From contig CAYTDM010000022.1 of assembly GCA_964436635.1 (NCBI GenBank), positions 1 to 38,070 on the forward strand: a stretch of 38,070 nucleotides of DNA, read 5' to 3'. The notes under the pieces were generated by a model. The model was given only the letters and a program-made list of their open reading frames with translations, did no database searches and was not told where the DNA came from. The position numbers were made by a program, and so were the translations under genes. Source of the DNA: DASRQK01 sp964436635. GTDB taxonomy: Bacteria > Bacteroidota > Bacteroidia > Sphingobacteriales > Sphingobacteriaceae. Numbering within the stretch: position 1 is the stretch's first letter; each line of letters opens with the position of its first letter. Shown here piece after piece: positions 1 through 6,845 of the stretch.

Positions 1-770
1 TTACCTGAAAGTACTGGGTGAGTACACACGGCACGTACACTGTTTGCACCTTTTTCCATAATTAAAGAAGCCGCTTTTGATAGGGTTCCAGCTGTATCGC
101 AAATATCATCGATTAACACAATGTCTTGCCCAGTCACATCTCCAATAATAGACATGGATTCAATTTCATTGGCGCGTTTACGTTGCTTATCGCAAATCAC
201 CACCTCTGCATTGAAGTATTTCGCAAATGTTCTTGCACGATAAGATCCACCCATATCTGGAGAAGCAATCGTTAAATTCGGTAAATTCAAAGATTTGATG
301 TGTGGAACGAAAATGATGGACGCATCTAAGTGGTCCACTGGAATATCAAAAAAGCCTTGAATTTGGGCAGCATGTAAGTCCATCGTCATAATGCGGTGGG
401 CACCTGCAGCGGTAATCAAGTTTGCGATCATTTTCGCACCGATCGCTACTCTTGGCTTGTCTTTACGGTCTTGTCTCGCAAAGCCGAAATAAGGAACGAC
501 TGCTGTAATATAATGCGCAGATGCACGTTTAGCCGCATCGATCATTAATAAAAGTTCAAATAGATTATCCGAAGGTTGGTTAGTGGATTGGATTAAGAAG
601 ACATCACTACCACGAACGGACTCATTGTAAAACGGTTGAATTTCTCCATCACTGAAACGCGATAGGGTCATGTTCCCAAGTGGTTTTCCGTAATAGCTAG
701 CGATTTTTTCCGATAATTCCAAAGAACCAGATCCGGAAAATAATTTGACTGGGTTAAATTGCAGAGGCAT
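1..770 (-). CDS. prs: Ribose-phosphate pyrophosphokinase, 5' part (cut by window edge)
   Basis: Makes PRPP from ribose 5-phosphate and ATP for purine, pyrimidine, His and Trp synthesis in the cytoplasm. I translated the minus strand from the ATG at 770-768; the frame stays open to base 1, giving about 256 residues of a family usually near 310, so the C-terminus is outside the window. Visible motifs in order are FSDGE with the following ESVRGSDVFLIQS stretch, the ATP-binding PYFGFARQDRKDKPR segment, DLHAAQIQGFFDIPVDHL, and the PRPP-binding loop DDICDTAGTL. A -7 type box (TAGTTTTG) lies about 50 nt upstream. Identity is secure; only the missing end is unknown. Confidence 0.96.
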   Translation of the reverse strand, partial: MPLQFNPVKLFSGSGSLELSEKIASYYGKPLGNMTLSRFSDGEIQPFYNESVRGSDVFLIQSTNQPSDNLFELLLMIDAAKRASAHYITAVVPYFGFARQDRKDKPRVAIGAKMIANLITAAGAHRIMTMDLHAAQIQGFFDIPVDHLDASIIFVPHIKSLNLPNLTIASPDMGGSYRARTFAKYFNAEVVICDKQRKRANEIESMSIIGDVTGQDIVLIDDICDTAGTLSKAASLIMEKGANSVRAVCTHPVLSG

Positions 771-816
771 TTTATTGATTAATTAGAAGTGTTAAATATG
801 TGTGGAAAGTTCGATA

Positions 817-824
817 CAAAACTA
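817..824 (-). promoter_or_regulatory. Probable -7 element of prs promoter
   Basis: On the minus strand 824 to 817 reads TAGTTTTG, a full match to the Bacteroidota TAnnTTTG box, about 47 nt before the prs ATG. I see no good TTG or TTTG at -33; that position falls inside the terminator hairpin of the tRNA-Gln unit. Inference from motif only. Confidence 0.45.
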
Positions 825-829
825 ATTAA

Positions 830-865
830 AAAATTACGGATTGCCGAAAGACAATCCGTAATTTT
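830..865 (-). terminator. Intrinsic terminator after tRNA-Gln
   Basis: A perfect 14-bp stem, AAAATTACGGATTG against CAATCCGTAATTTT with an 8-nt loop, starts three bases after the 3' end of tRNA-Gln. On the minus strand it runs into a T-rich stretch (TTTTTT). It separates the tRNA from prs and its distal arm abuts the prs -7 box. Confidence 0.8.
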
Positions 866-868
866 ATG

Positions 869-939
869 TTGCCCGACCAGGATTCGAACCTAGACAAACA
901 GAACCAAAATCTGTCGTACTACCATTATACTATCGGGCA
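869..939 (-). tRNA. tRNA-Gln (anticodon TTG)
   Basis: The minus strand folds as a 71-nt cloverleaf. The acceptor stem is TGCCCGA with TCGGGCA, T8 is present, the anticodon stem is ACAGA/TCTGT with loop TTTTGGT (anticodon TTG, reads CAA/CAG), and the T arm is CTAGG TTCGAAT CCTGG. The discriminator base is A. CCA is not encoded (the genome reads CAT after the discriminator), so it must be added after transcription. A matching promoter lies directly upstream and a terminator directly downstream, so this is a single-tRNA transcription unit. Confidence 0.95.
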
Positions 940-963
940 ATGCCTCATTGGCTAAATGGTCTG

Positions 964-995
964 CAAATATAGGACGTTCTATCATTGTTTGCAAA
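964..995 (-). promoter_or_regulatory. Promoter of tRNA-Gln
   Basis: On the minus strand TTTG (995-992) is followed after exactly 20 nt by TATATTTG (971-964), a full match to the Bacteroidota housekeeping promoter TTTG-N19-21-TAnnTTTG. The -7 box ends 24 nt before the mature tRNA 5' end, leaving a short leader for RNase P. Confidence 0.8.
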
Positions 996-1067
996 AATAT
1001 TTTTAAAATATTTTAATTAGCGGATTTATAGATACTTTGTGTTGAAAAACCGTATTTTTACACACAT

Positions 1068-1977
1068 ATGAATAGAAAAATGACAGTAGTATTGCTCCTG
1101 CTAAGCGTCTTTTTGCAGGCATGTGCACAAGTTTTACCTGGAAATCCGGGTTGGAACACAAATGCTTCGAACATCGAGATCGCGACGACAGATGATTTGT
1201 ATCGTTTTTTGACCTATGATGAAAATCGGTATCCTATCATTTCTGCGCATCGAGGCGGACCTGCTGCTGGATTTCCAGAAAATGCTATTGAAACTTTTGA
1301 GTATCAACGACTAAAACAACCATTAATTATCGAGTGTGACATTCGATTAACGAAAGACTCGGTGCTGATCCTTATGCATGATGAACTATTGGATAGAACG
1401 ACTACAGGCAAAGGAAAAGTGTCCGATTTTACCTACGAAGAGTTAAAGCGGTTGAATTTGAAAGATAACGAGGGAACTGAAACCACGTTTAAAATACCTA
1501 CATTGGAAAAGACGTTGGAATGGGGGAAAGGAAAAGTGCTTTTTACATTGGATGTGAAGCGGGGTGTTCCATATGAAAAAGTGGTGGAAGTCATTGCGCA
1601 GCAAAATGCGAAACCGTATTCAATCGTAATTACCTATAATGCCGACCAAGCACATTTAGTATACCGTTTAGATCCTGAATTAATGATTTCAGCGTCCATT
1701 GGAAGCGCTGCAGATTTATTGCGTTTGAACGATCGTGGAATTCCAGATAACCGTTTGGTGGCTTTTGTGGGGACACGTGAACCAAATTCCGAACTGTATG
1801 ATTTATTACATGGTCATGGGATTTTATGTATTTTGGGTACGATGGGGAANNNNNNNNNNTAAAAAGTTGCTGGAGCAAGGTGCGGATATTTTATCCACCG
1901 ATCGTCCCGAAGAAGCGGGGGCAGCGTTTGCGGAGCATAGAAAGGAACATAAACTTACCTCCAAGTATGTGAAGTAA
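1068..1977 (+). CDS. Glycerophosphodiester phosphodiesterase lipoprotein, interrupted by a 10-N gap
   Basis: Predicted to hydrolyse glycerophosphodiesters to glycerol 3-phosphate and an alcohol outside the cytoplasm. Starts at ATG 1068 with a lipoprotein signal: hydrophobic residues 6-17, then the lipobox LQAC with Cys19. GDPD motifs follow: AHRGG (His61, Arg62), PEN with Glu71, ECDIRLTKD (Glu89, Asp91) and MHDELLDRTT (His104), the expected metal and catalytic residues. The run of N at 1850-1859 breaks the reading: the first frame reaches a stop just after it, while the downstream frame carries the family C-terminus (LEQGADILSTDRPEEAG and so on) to a stop at 1977. Both pieces belong to one gene; the missing length should be a multiple of three. 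A real frameshift is possible but not needed. Confidence 0.88.
1850..1859. other. Assembly gap (10 N) inside the GDPD gene
   Basis: Ten N, probably a placeholder of arbitrary size. The upstream GDPD frame continues only if the true missing length is a multiple of three. In relatives a dozen or so residues typically lie between GTMGN and LLEQGADILSTDRP, so the true gap is probably longer than ten bases (inference). Confidence 0.95.
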
Positions 1978-2020
1978 GTGTTTTAGGTAAAATAAGATTT
2001 AGAGTTGATAAATAAAGAAG

Positions 2021-3142
2021 ATGGCGAAAAAGAAAAAAGAAGTAAAAGAACAGGAACATCAAGCTGTGGTTACTGAAAAATCACTGGCTTTTTTTGAACA
2101 ATATATAAACAATCCTTCACCGACCGGTTTTGAATGGTCGGGCCAACGCTTATGGTTGGACTATTTAGCGCCTTATGTGGATGAAACTTTTACAGATCAC
2201 TACGGTACTGCGGTGGGTGTGATCAATCCGGGAAAGGATTATAAGGTCGTGATCGAAGCGCATGCCGATGAAATTTCTTGGTTTGTGAATTACATTACTC
2301 GGGATGGCTTAATTTACGTGATTCGTAATGGTGGGTCGGATCATCAAATCGCTCCGTCAAAACGAGTGAATATTCACACAGATAAAGGCATCGTGAAAGC
2401 GGTCTTCGGATGGCCGGCGATTCATACGCGTTCAGGAGAAAAGGAAGATACGCCTTTAGTGAAAAATATTTTCATAGACTGTGGGTGCACGAGCAAGGAA
2501 GAAGTGGAAGCATTAGGCATTCATGTAGGTTCAGTAATCACTTATGAAGATGAATTCATGGTGTTAAATGATCGGTATTATGTGGGGCGGGCTTTGGATA
2601 ATCGTGCTGGAGGATTTATGATCGCAGAGGTGGCCCGTTTGTTAAAGGAGAACAAAGTGAAATTGCCTTTCTCTCTGTATGTGGTGAATGCCGTTCAGGA
2701 AGAAATTGGTTTGCGAGGAGCAGAAATGATCGCCCATCGTATCCAACCCGATATAGCCATCGTGACCGATGTGACCCACGATACGCAAACGCCGATGATT
2801 AATAAGATTACTCAGGGTGACTTAGCTTGTGGAAAGGGGCCGGTGTTATCCTACGCGCCTGCTGTGCAAATTAATTTGAATAAATTATTAGTGGAAACTG
2901 CTGAAAAGAATGAGATTCCTTTTCAAAGGCAAGCTTCTTCCAGGTCTACAGGAACGGATACGGACGCCTTTGCTTACTCCAATGCAGGCGTGCCTTCGGC
3001 CTTGATTTCTTTGCCATTGCGCTATATGCACACCACCGTTGAAATGATTCATAAGCACGATGTGGACCACGTGATTCGCTTAATTTATGAGACTTTGTTA
3101 GCGATTAAGCCGGGTCAAGATTTTAGAACATTTATTAAATAA
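2021..3142 (+). CDS. M42 family metallopeptidase (glutamyl/deblocking aminopeptidase-like)
   Basis: Cytoplasmic dizinc aminopeptidase that trims peptides; no signal peptide is present. The 373-residue length fits family M42 (FrvX, YsdC, PepA-type tetrahedral aminopeptidases). Expected residues are in place: IEAHADEIS (His81, Asp83), ALDNRAGG (bridging Asp193), AVQEEIGLRGAE (Glu227 and Glu228), VTD (Asp250) and RYMHTTVEM (His337). The N-terminus is Lys-rich (MAKKKKEVKE). The gene lies 43 nt after the GDPD gene and 16 nt before the DUF3467 gene on the same strand, so the three may be co-transcribed. The natural substrate cannot be read from the sequence. Confidence 0.93.
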   Translation: MAKKKKEVKEQEHQAVVTEKSLAFFEQYINNPSPTGFEWSGQRLWLDYLAPYVDETFTDHYGTAVGVINPGKDYKVVIEAHADEISWFVNYITRDGLIYVIRNGGSDHQIAPSKRVNIHTDKGIVKAVFGWPAIHTRSGEKEDTPLVKNIFIDCGCTSKEEVEALGIHVGSVITYEDEFMVLNDRYYVGRALDNRAGGFMIAEVARLLKENKVKLPFSLYVVNAVQEEIGLRGAEMIAHRIQPDIAIVTDVTHDTQTPMINKITQGDLACGKGPVLSYAPAVQINLNKLLVETAEKNEIPFQRQASSRSTGTDTDAFAYSNAGVPSALISLPLRYMHTTVEMIHKHDVDHVIRLIYETLLAIKPGQDFRTFIK

Positions 3143-3158
3143 CCTATTAAATAAACAG

Positions 3159-3467
3159 ATGGAAAAGAAAGCTGATAATCTTTTAGATGTGGAGTTGACA
3201 GAAGAAGTAGCTCAAGGGATTTATTCAAATTTAGCCGTTATTACACATTCAAATACTGAATTTATTTTAGATTTTCTTCGCATTATGCCAGGGATGCCGA
3301 AAGCGCATGTGAAATCAAGGATCGTTTTGACTCCAGAGCATGCAAAAAGGTTTTTACGCGCTTTGGAAGATAATGTGAGGACCTATGAAGCCAGTCATGG
3401 GGAAATCGATTCGAAAGATGTGCCTCCTTTGCCGATGAATTTTGGGGGGCCGACTGGGCAAGCATAA
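3159..3467 (+). CDS. DUF3467 domain protein
   Basis: A 102-residue cytoplasmic protein matching DUF3467, a family common in Bacteroidota and with no firmly assigned role. Recognisable pieces are EEVAQGIYSNLAVI, HSNTEFILDFLRIMPG, VKSRIVLTPEHAKRFLRAL and a tail ending PLPMNFGGPTGQA. There is no signal peptide or membrane segment. It follows the M42 peptidase by 16 nt and a strong terminator follows it, so it is the last gene of this unit. I assign no function. Confidence 0.88.
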   Translation: MEKKADNLLDVELTEEVAQGIYSNLAVITHSNTEFILDFLRIMPGMPKAHVKSRIVLTPEHAKRFLRALEDNVRTYEASHGEIDSKDVPPLPMNFGGPTGQA

Positions 3468-3492
3468 AGTATTCGATTTGCAAAATTTTCTT

Positions 3493-3539
3493 GGGGGAAG
3501 GGCTTTGTTTTTAATCAGGGCCATCCCCCAATTTTTTTT
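3493..3539 (+). terminator. Intrinsic terminator after the DUF3467 gene
   Basis: A G/C-rich stem (GGGGGA...GG with CC...TCCCCC, one internal mismatch), then AATTTTTTTT. It is 26 nt after the DUF3467 stop and between convergent genes; the U-run is only on the plus-strand side, so it serves the plus-strand unit. Confidence 0.75.
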
Positions 3540-3570
3540 GCCTTTAAGTTTCAAGGAAGTGCCGAGTTCC

Positions 3571-4939
3571 TTAGCCTTTTAAGACTTCAAACATGGCTTT
3601 GCCTTTTAGCAAACATTCATTGTATTCTTGCTCCGGATCCGACGCTAAGGTGATGGCCCCACCTGTATGGAAGGACAGGTATTTTTTTTCAGCGTGATAT
3701 AGGATCGTCCTAATGACTACACTGAAGTCAAAATTTCCTTGTGGGCTAAAATATCCGATCGCACCCGAATACACTCCACGTCTGCTGTTTTCATACCGAT
3801 CGATCAATTCCATGGCTTTGATTTTTGGTGCGCCTGTCATAGAGCCAGGAGGAAATGCGTGAGCGATCGCTTGAGTCGGTCGAATGTCATCGGCTAGTTC
3901 ACAGGTCACGGTAGAAATTAATTGGTGGACTTGCCGGAAGCTGTAAACTTTTGTTAATTCTGTGGCTTTAACGGTGCCCGGTTTAGCGCTTTTCGTAAGG
4001 TCATTACGCACTAAATCCACGATCATGATGTTTTCGCTGATTTCTTTTTCTGAGCGTTCCAATTCCTTTTTTAGAAGATCATCTTCCTGAGCTGTTTGCC
4101 CTCTTTTGGCCGTTCCTTTTATCGGTTGCGAAAGCAAAGTTGAACCTTGTTTTGCCAAAAAACGTTCCGGGGAAGCCGATAGTATATAGCGGTCTTTCAC
4201 TTTAAAGAAGCAACAAAACGGAGTAGGGGATACCTCTCTTAATTTTTCAAAAAGGGGGACCGGGTTCACGGTGGCTTGCTCCGCAAAAAATTCCTGGCAT
4301 AAATTCACTTCGTAGCAATCTCCTTGTTGGAGGTGCGCATGCAGGCGATGGAATGCATTTAAATACTGCTCTTTGCTCATACGAGGCCGAACTTCACCAT
4401 GAAAGCCAATTGGTTGGTCTTCAATGAGCGTTTCCTCGATTTGTTTCATGGCCTCATCAGGATGCGTTGCTTTTATTTCAACATTATATTGACCGATGAG
4501 TAAGGTGAATGTTGGCACAAAAAAATAAGCATCCGGCATGCCTGTACGATTGGGTTCCCTCGTTGACAAGGATTCCAACTCGTTTTTTAAGTCATAATTT
4601 AAAAATCCAGGGATCCAGTGACCGGGGTAATCGTCTACAAATGCTTGTAAACGATCAAANNNNNNNNNNNNNNNNNNNNNNNNNNNNNNNNNNNNNNNNN
4701 NNNNNNNNNNNNNNNNNNNNNNNNNNNNNNNNNNNNNNNNNNNNNNNNNNNNNNNNNNNCGCGTCTTCACTGTTAAAGACGGCTTGTGCTCCAACTGCGA
4801 TAAATACATTGATTTTCCCGTAGTTATCTTGATATCCATTGGAATCTAAATAACAAACGTTTTCAAATTTAGAGGCCCAATGCAACGCCTTCTTCAAGAA
4901 AGCGTTGCTGTCCTTTAAGTGATAAGCCTTGGAGACCAT
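3571..4939 (-). CDS. pabB: Aminodeoxychorismate synthase component I, interrupted by a 100-N gap
   Basis: Converts chorismate with ammonia to 4-amino-4-deoxychorismate for folate synthesis. The C-terminal chorismate-binding domain is complete: SPERFL, PIKGTAKRG (the Lys version typical of PabB rather than anthranilate synthase), ENIMIVDLVRNDL, GSMTGAPKIKAMELID and RGVYSGAIGYF. The true N-terminus starts at ATG 4939 (MVSKAYHLKDSNAF) and is read in a different frame from the part after the gap. The 100-N run (4660-4759) is a placeholder; the true length must be a multiple of three. Removing it entirely joins SEDA to FDRLQAF in frame, which fits family alignments as I recall them. The gene follows purA by 12 nt and is probably co-transcribed with it. 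The partner PabA is not in the window. Confidence 0.9.
4660..4759. other. Assembly gap (100 N) inside pabB
   Basis: A round-number run of N, typical of scaffolding with unknown distance. The two pabB frames agree only if the true length is 0 modulo 3; zero length gives a continuous plausible protein. Confidence 0.95.
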
Positions 4940-4951
4940 GGTTGTATAAGA

Positions 4952-6226
4952 TTATTTAAGCACTAAAGTTTGCTTACGATCCGGGCCAACGGATAAATAT
5001 TTTACTGGAACACCTAAATGCTGTTCTAAATAAGAAATGTAGGCCTTTAATGCTGAAGGAATTTCTTCTAAGCTTTCGATTTTTGTGATGTCTTGTGACC
5101 AACCCGGTACCGTTTCATAAACCGGTTCAACAGGGACAGAAATGATGTCATATGGCATATAATCGATCTTTTCTCCATCTTGAATGTAATGAGTACACAC
5201 ATTGATTTCATCGAAACCGCTTAATACATCCGCTTTGGTCATGACCAATTCTGTCACGCCATTTAACATGATGGCATATTTTAAAGCAGGTAGATCGATC
5301 CAACCGGTACGGCGAGGTCGACCTGTAGTGGCTCCGAATTCGTGACCGATTTGACGTAGGTTTTCACCCACTTCATCATCCAATTCAGTTGGGAATGGGC
5401 CACTTCCTACACGTGTGCAATAGGCTTTAAAGATCCCAATAACGTTCTTAATTTTAGAAGGAGCGACGCCTAATCCTGTGCAGGCTCCAGCAGTCGTGGT
5501 ATTGGAAGACGTAACGAATGGGTACGAACCAAAATCAATATCTAATAATGTTCCTTGAGCGCCTTCTGCTAAAACGGACTTGCCTTCTTTTAGCATGCTG
5601 TTCACCAAATGCTCCCCATCCACTAAAGGAATGCTGCGCATAAATTCAATCGCTTCCATGAACAGTTGTTCACGCTCAGAGAAATCAGGAATTTCTCCAT
5701 AATGCGACAAAATTGACTTATGTTTTTCAACTAATTTGTCGTAACGCGCTTTGAAATCTGGTAAATTAATGTCTCCCACACGCAAGCCATTTCTTCCAGT
5801 TTTATCCATGTACGTCGGACCAATTCCTTTCAGGGTCGATCCAATTTTTGACGCACCCATTTTGCTCTCTGAAGCGGCATCAAGTAATTGATGGGTCGGT
5901 AGAATTAAATGTGCTTTTCGGCTAATTACGAGTTTTCCTTGCCCGACTGGGTCAAAGTTTTTGCTGCGCAAATTGTCCAACTCGCGTTTTAAAGTAATGG
6001 GATCGATCACCACGCCATTTCCAATTAAATTCAAGGAATTTTCATTGAAAATACCAGAAGGGATGGTGTTTAATACGAATTTTTGATTGTCAAATTCTAA
6101 GGTGTGCCCCGCGTTTGGACCGCCTTGAAAACGGGCAATTAAATCGTATTTCGGACAAAGTACGTCCACTATTTTACCTTTTCCTTCATCGCCCCATTGT
6201 AGGCCCAATAGCACATCAACTTGCAT
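4952..6226 (-). CDS. purA: Adenylosuccinate synthase
   Basis: Joins IMP and aspartate with GTP hydrolysis to form adenylosuccinate, the first committed step to AMP. The 424-residue length is normal. The start at ATG 6226 gives the family N-terminus LLGLQWGDEGKGKIVD with the catalytic Asp13 and GPNAGHT with His41, matching E. coli numbering. Other motifs are GSTLKGIGPTYMDK, AEGAQGTLLDIDFGSYPFVTSSN, and TGRPRRTGW near the substrate pocket. It sits between fur and pabB on the minus strand, 68 nt after fur. The order spoT-fur-purA is, as I recall, conserved in Bacteroidota. Confidence 0.98.
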   Translation of the reverse strand: MQVDVLLGLQWGDEGKGKIVDVLCPKYDLIARFQGGPNAGHTLEFDNQKFVLNTIPSGIFNENSLNLIGNGVVIDPITLKRELDNLRSKNFDPVGQGKLVISRKAHLILPTHQLLDAASESKMGASKIGSTLKGIGPTYMDKTGRNGLRVGDINLPDFKARYDKLVEKHKSILSHYGEIPDFSEREQLFMEAIEFMRSIPLVDGEHLVNSMLKEGKSVLAEGAQGTLLDIDFGSYPFVTSSNTTTAGACTGLGVAPSKIKNVIGIFKAYCTRVGSGPFPTELDDEVGENLRQIGHEFGATTGRPRRTGWIDLPALKYAIMLNGVTELVMTKADVLSGFDEINVCTHYIQDGEKIDYMPYDIISVPVEPVYETVPGWSQDITKIESLEEIPSALKAYISYLEQHLGVPVKYLSVGPDRKQTLVLK

Positions 6227-6294
6227 GGTTTTTTTATTTTATTTAAGCTAAATTCTTATTTTTTGATTAGGCATCTTCCAAGAAAATCATTCAA

Positions 6295-6780
6295 TTAAAG
6301 GGTTGCATTTTCTAAGGAAACCGATTGGTTTTGTTTGGCAGCGCAATCACTACATATTCCATAAAGATTCAAGGAATGGTGCTTGATTTCGAATTTCAAT
6401 AATTCGCCCATCATGCTTTGGATTTGATGAATTCGAGGATCACAAAACTCCACCACTTTACTGCATTCAATACAAATAATGTGGTCGTGTTGCTTGTACC
6501 CATAGGATTTTTCAAATTGCGCAGTGTTTTTTCCGAATTGGTGTTTGGTGACCAAATCGCAGGACACTAACAGCTCCAGAGTATTGTACACCGTGGCCCT
6601 GCTTACCCTATATTTCTTATTTTTCATATGAATATATAGGGATTCTACATCAAAATGGTCGTTTCGAGAATAGATTTCTTCTAAAATAGCATACCGCTCA
6701 GGAGTCTTCCTCAGATTTTTATTTTCCAAATAGGCTTCAAAAATCTTTTTAACGGTTTCGTAATTCTCTGACTGCGTCAT
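6295..6780 (-). CDS. fur: Fur family metal-responsive transcriptional repressor
   Basis: DNA-binding regulator of the Fur/PerR/Zur family, 161 residues. I chose ATG 6780 (MTQSENYETV); an upstream TTG at 6795 would add five residues but is unlikely. A winged helix is visible (TPERYAILEEIY, recognition helix VSRATVYNTLELL around residues 59-71). Metal ligands include His-Asp-His (residues 98-100), the structural zinc pairs CIEC (Cys103, Cys106) and CSDC (Cys143, Cys146), and the HH near residue 134. Which metal or signal it senses cannot be decided from sequence; Fur proper is the default. It has its own promoter, overlapped by a dyad that could be an autoregulatory operator. Confidence 0.92.
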   Translation of the reverse strand: MTQSENYETVKKIFEAYLENKNLRKTPERYAILEEIYSRNDHFDVESLYIHMKNKKYRVSRATVYNTLELLVSCDLVTKHQFGKNTAQFEKSYGYKQHDHIICIECSKVVEFCDPRIHQIQSMMGELLKFEIKHHSLNLYGICSDCAAKQNQSVSLENATL

Positions 6781-6799
6781 CTTTATTGAATTCAAAGTA

Positions 6800-6830
6800 C
6801 AAATATATAGGTTTCTGGTAGGATTTACAA
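6800..6830 (-). promoter_or_regulatory. Promoter of fur
   Basis: On the minus strand TTG (6830-6828) is followed after 20 nt by TATATTTG (6807-6800). The -7 box ends 19 nt before the fur ATG. It lies in the 65-nt spoT-fur spacer, so fur can be expressed apart from spoT. Confidence 0.65.
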
Positions 6831-6840
6831 TTTAAAATCC
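6821..6840. promoter_or_regulatory. Dyad over the -33 region of the fur promoter (possible operator)
   Basis: The plus strand carries GGATTT, eight A/T-rich bases, then AAATCC; eight of ten half-site positions are symmetric. It covers the TTG of the fur promoter. It does not resemble the E. coli Fur box closely, so a regulatory role is inferred from position and symmetry alone. Confidence 0.35.
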
Positions 6841-6845
6841 AAGAA

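Noticed and set aside
1978..2020. Promoter before the M42 peptidase gene
   Set aside because: No TAnnTTTG box in the 43-nt spacer; co-transcription with the GDPD gene is simpler.
4760..4839. Alternative pabB start at 4839 (MDIKITTGKSM)
   Set aside because: It is the wrong frame upstream of the N gap; the frame from ATG 4939 has the family-like N-terminus.
6821..6840. Classical E. coli Fur box
   Set aside because: The dyad does not match GATAATGATAATCATTATC; it is kept only as a possible lineage-specific operator.
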